A stretch of DNA of 64,000 nt from JALHMI01 sp964598535 (GTDB lineage Bacteria; Planctomycetota; Planctomycetia; Pirellulales; PALSA-1355), in contig CAZRCI010000003.1 in the NCBI GenBank assembly GCA_964598535.1, positions 62,001 through 126,000 of the forward strand. The letters run 5' to 3'. Shown here piece after piece: positions 63,794 through 64,000 of the stretch (position 1 is the first letter of the stretch; each line of letters starts with the position of its first letter). The translations under genes were made by a program, and so were the position numbers. The notes below the pieces were generated by a model. It was not told where the DNA came from, did no database searches, and saw only the letters and a list, made by a program, of their open reading frames with translations.

Positions 63794-64000
63794 GTTCCAC
63801 GGCCCGCACCTACGGAGTCCATCGGACGCGGAATAAATTGAGCGACACGGCCATCGGCAACACCGGCTTGCGCGGCTGCCGGCGCGTCGGCCTCGGCCCG
63901 CGGCGCACTGGCCTGAATCTCGGTATGCGCTTCACGCACATGCCCTTGATGGCTCGACAAGATCACACCGCCGGGCAACAGAAACCGCCACACGACGGCG
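63794..64000 (-). CDS. Unidentified C-terminal fragment upstream of nuoJ
   Basis: Open across the whole segment and cut by the window edge and the gap. It reads VVWRFLLPGGVILSSHQGHV and then an Ala/Glu-rich linker. Nuo gene order would predict the end of NuoI or a neighbour, but I cannot match it. It is the only frame without stops here. Confidence 0.4.

Noticed and set aside
1..64000. CRISPR arrays, phage genes, transposases, rRNA and tRNA genes
   Set aside because: Nothing with regular spaced repeats or the family motifs was seen on reading through.

Overview
The window looks like a chromosome segment from a planctomycete, most likely of the Pirellula group. The reasons are high GC throughout, several eukaryotic-type Ser/Thr kinases carrying TPR or sensor domains, many sialidase/GH32-like, Gfo/Idh/MocA and phytanoyl-CoA dioxygenase-type genes, a PEP-CTERM surface protein, and a cbb3 oxidase operon of unusual make-up. 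The sequence ends inside a nuo operon, with a 10-N assembly gap at 63784-63793. I infer the taxonomy from gene content and ran no searches.

Layout. 1-9000: signalling genes. These are a 5'-truncated TPR kinase, a coiled-coil lipoprotein, a small membrane peptide, and a pair formed by a receptor-like kinase and an FHA-adenylate/guanylate cyclase. 9000-18400: an exported amidohydrolase, a VOC protein, lysS, two tandem LolC/E-like permeases with a LolD-like ATPase, a branched-chain aminotransferase and an SDR. 19064-26578: a tightly overlapping cbb3-type cytochrome oxidase operon. It runs lipid-anchored diheme cytochrome c, unknown membrane protein, CcoN, CcoO, two small membrane proteins, copper P-type ATPase, TauE/SafE-like protein. 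No conventional CcoP is present.

29722-41923: the main accessory region. Nine consecutive minus-strand genes encode an SSS symporter, a DSD1/D-threonine aldolase-type PLP enzyme, a secreted double-propeller glycoside-hydrolase-like protein, a phytanoyl-CoA dioxygenase, a Gfo/Idh/MocA oxidoreductase, an SDR, a class III aminotransferase, a sialidase-like protein and an amidohydrolase. They diverge from a GntR/FCD regulator with a palindrome in the shared promoter region. The set looks like a regulated uptake and breakdown pathway for an unidentified nitrogen-containing, possibly sugar-linked compound. It is the best candidate here for an undescribed system. A perfect 20-bp inverted repeat with a 5-nt loop lies inside it.

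42435-56775: a PEP-CTERM protein followed by a terminator and a 138-bp multi-hairpin element with 11-bp terminal inverted repeats, an alpha/beta hydrolase, an orphan AAA ATPase, aconitase, a cold-shock protein followed by another multi-hairpin stretch, an Nramp-like transporter, overlapping nth-dcd, a CPA2 antiporter, TatD and a helical protein. 56823-63783: nuoN, M, L, K and J (order J-K-L-M-N in transcription), with unusual hydrophilic insertions in L, M and N. I see no rRNA, tRNA, CRISPR array or intact insertion sequence.
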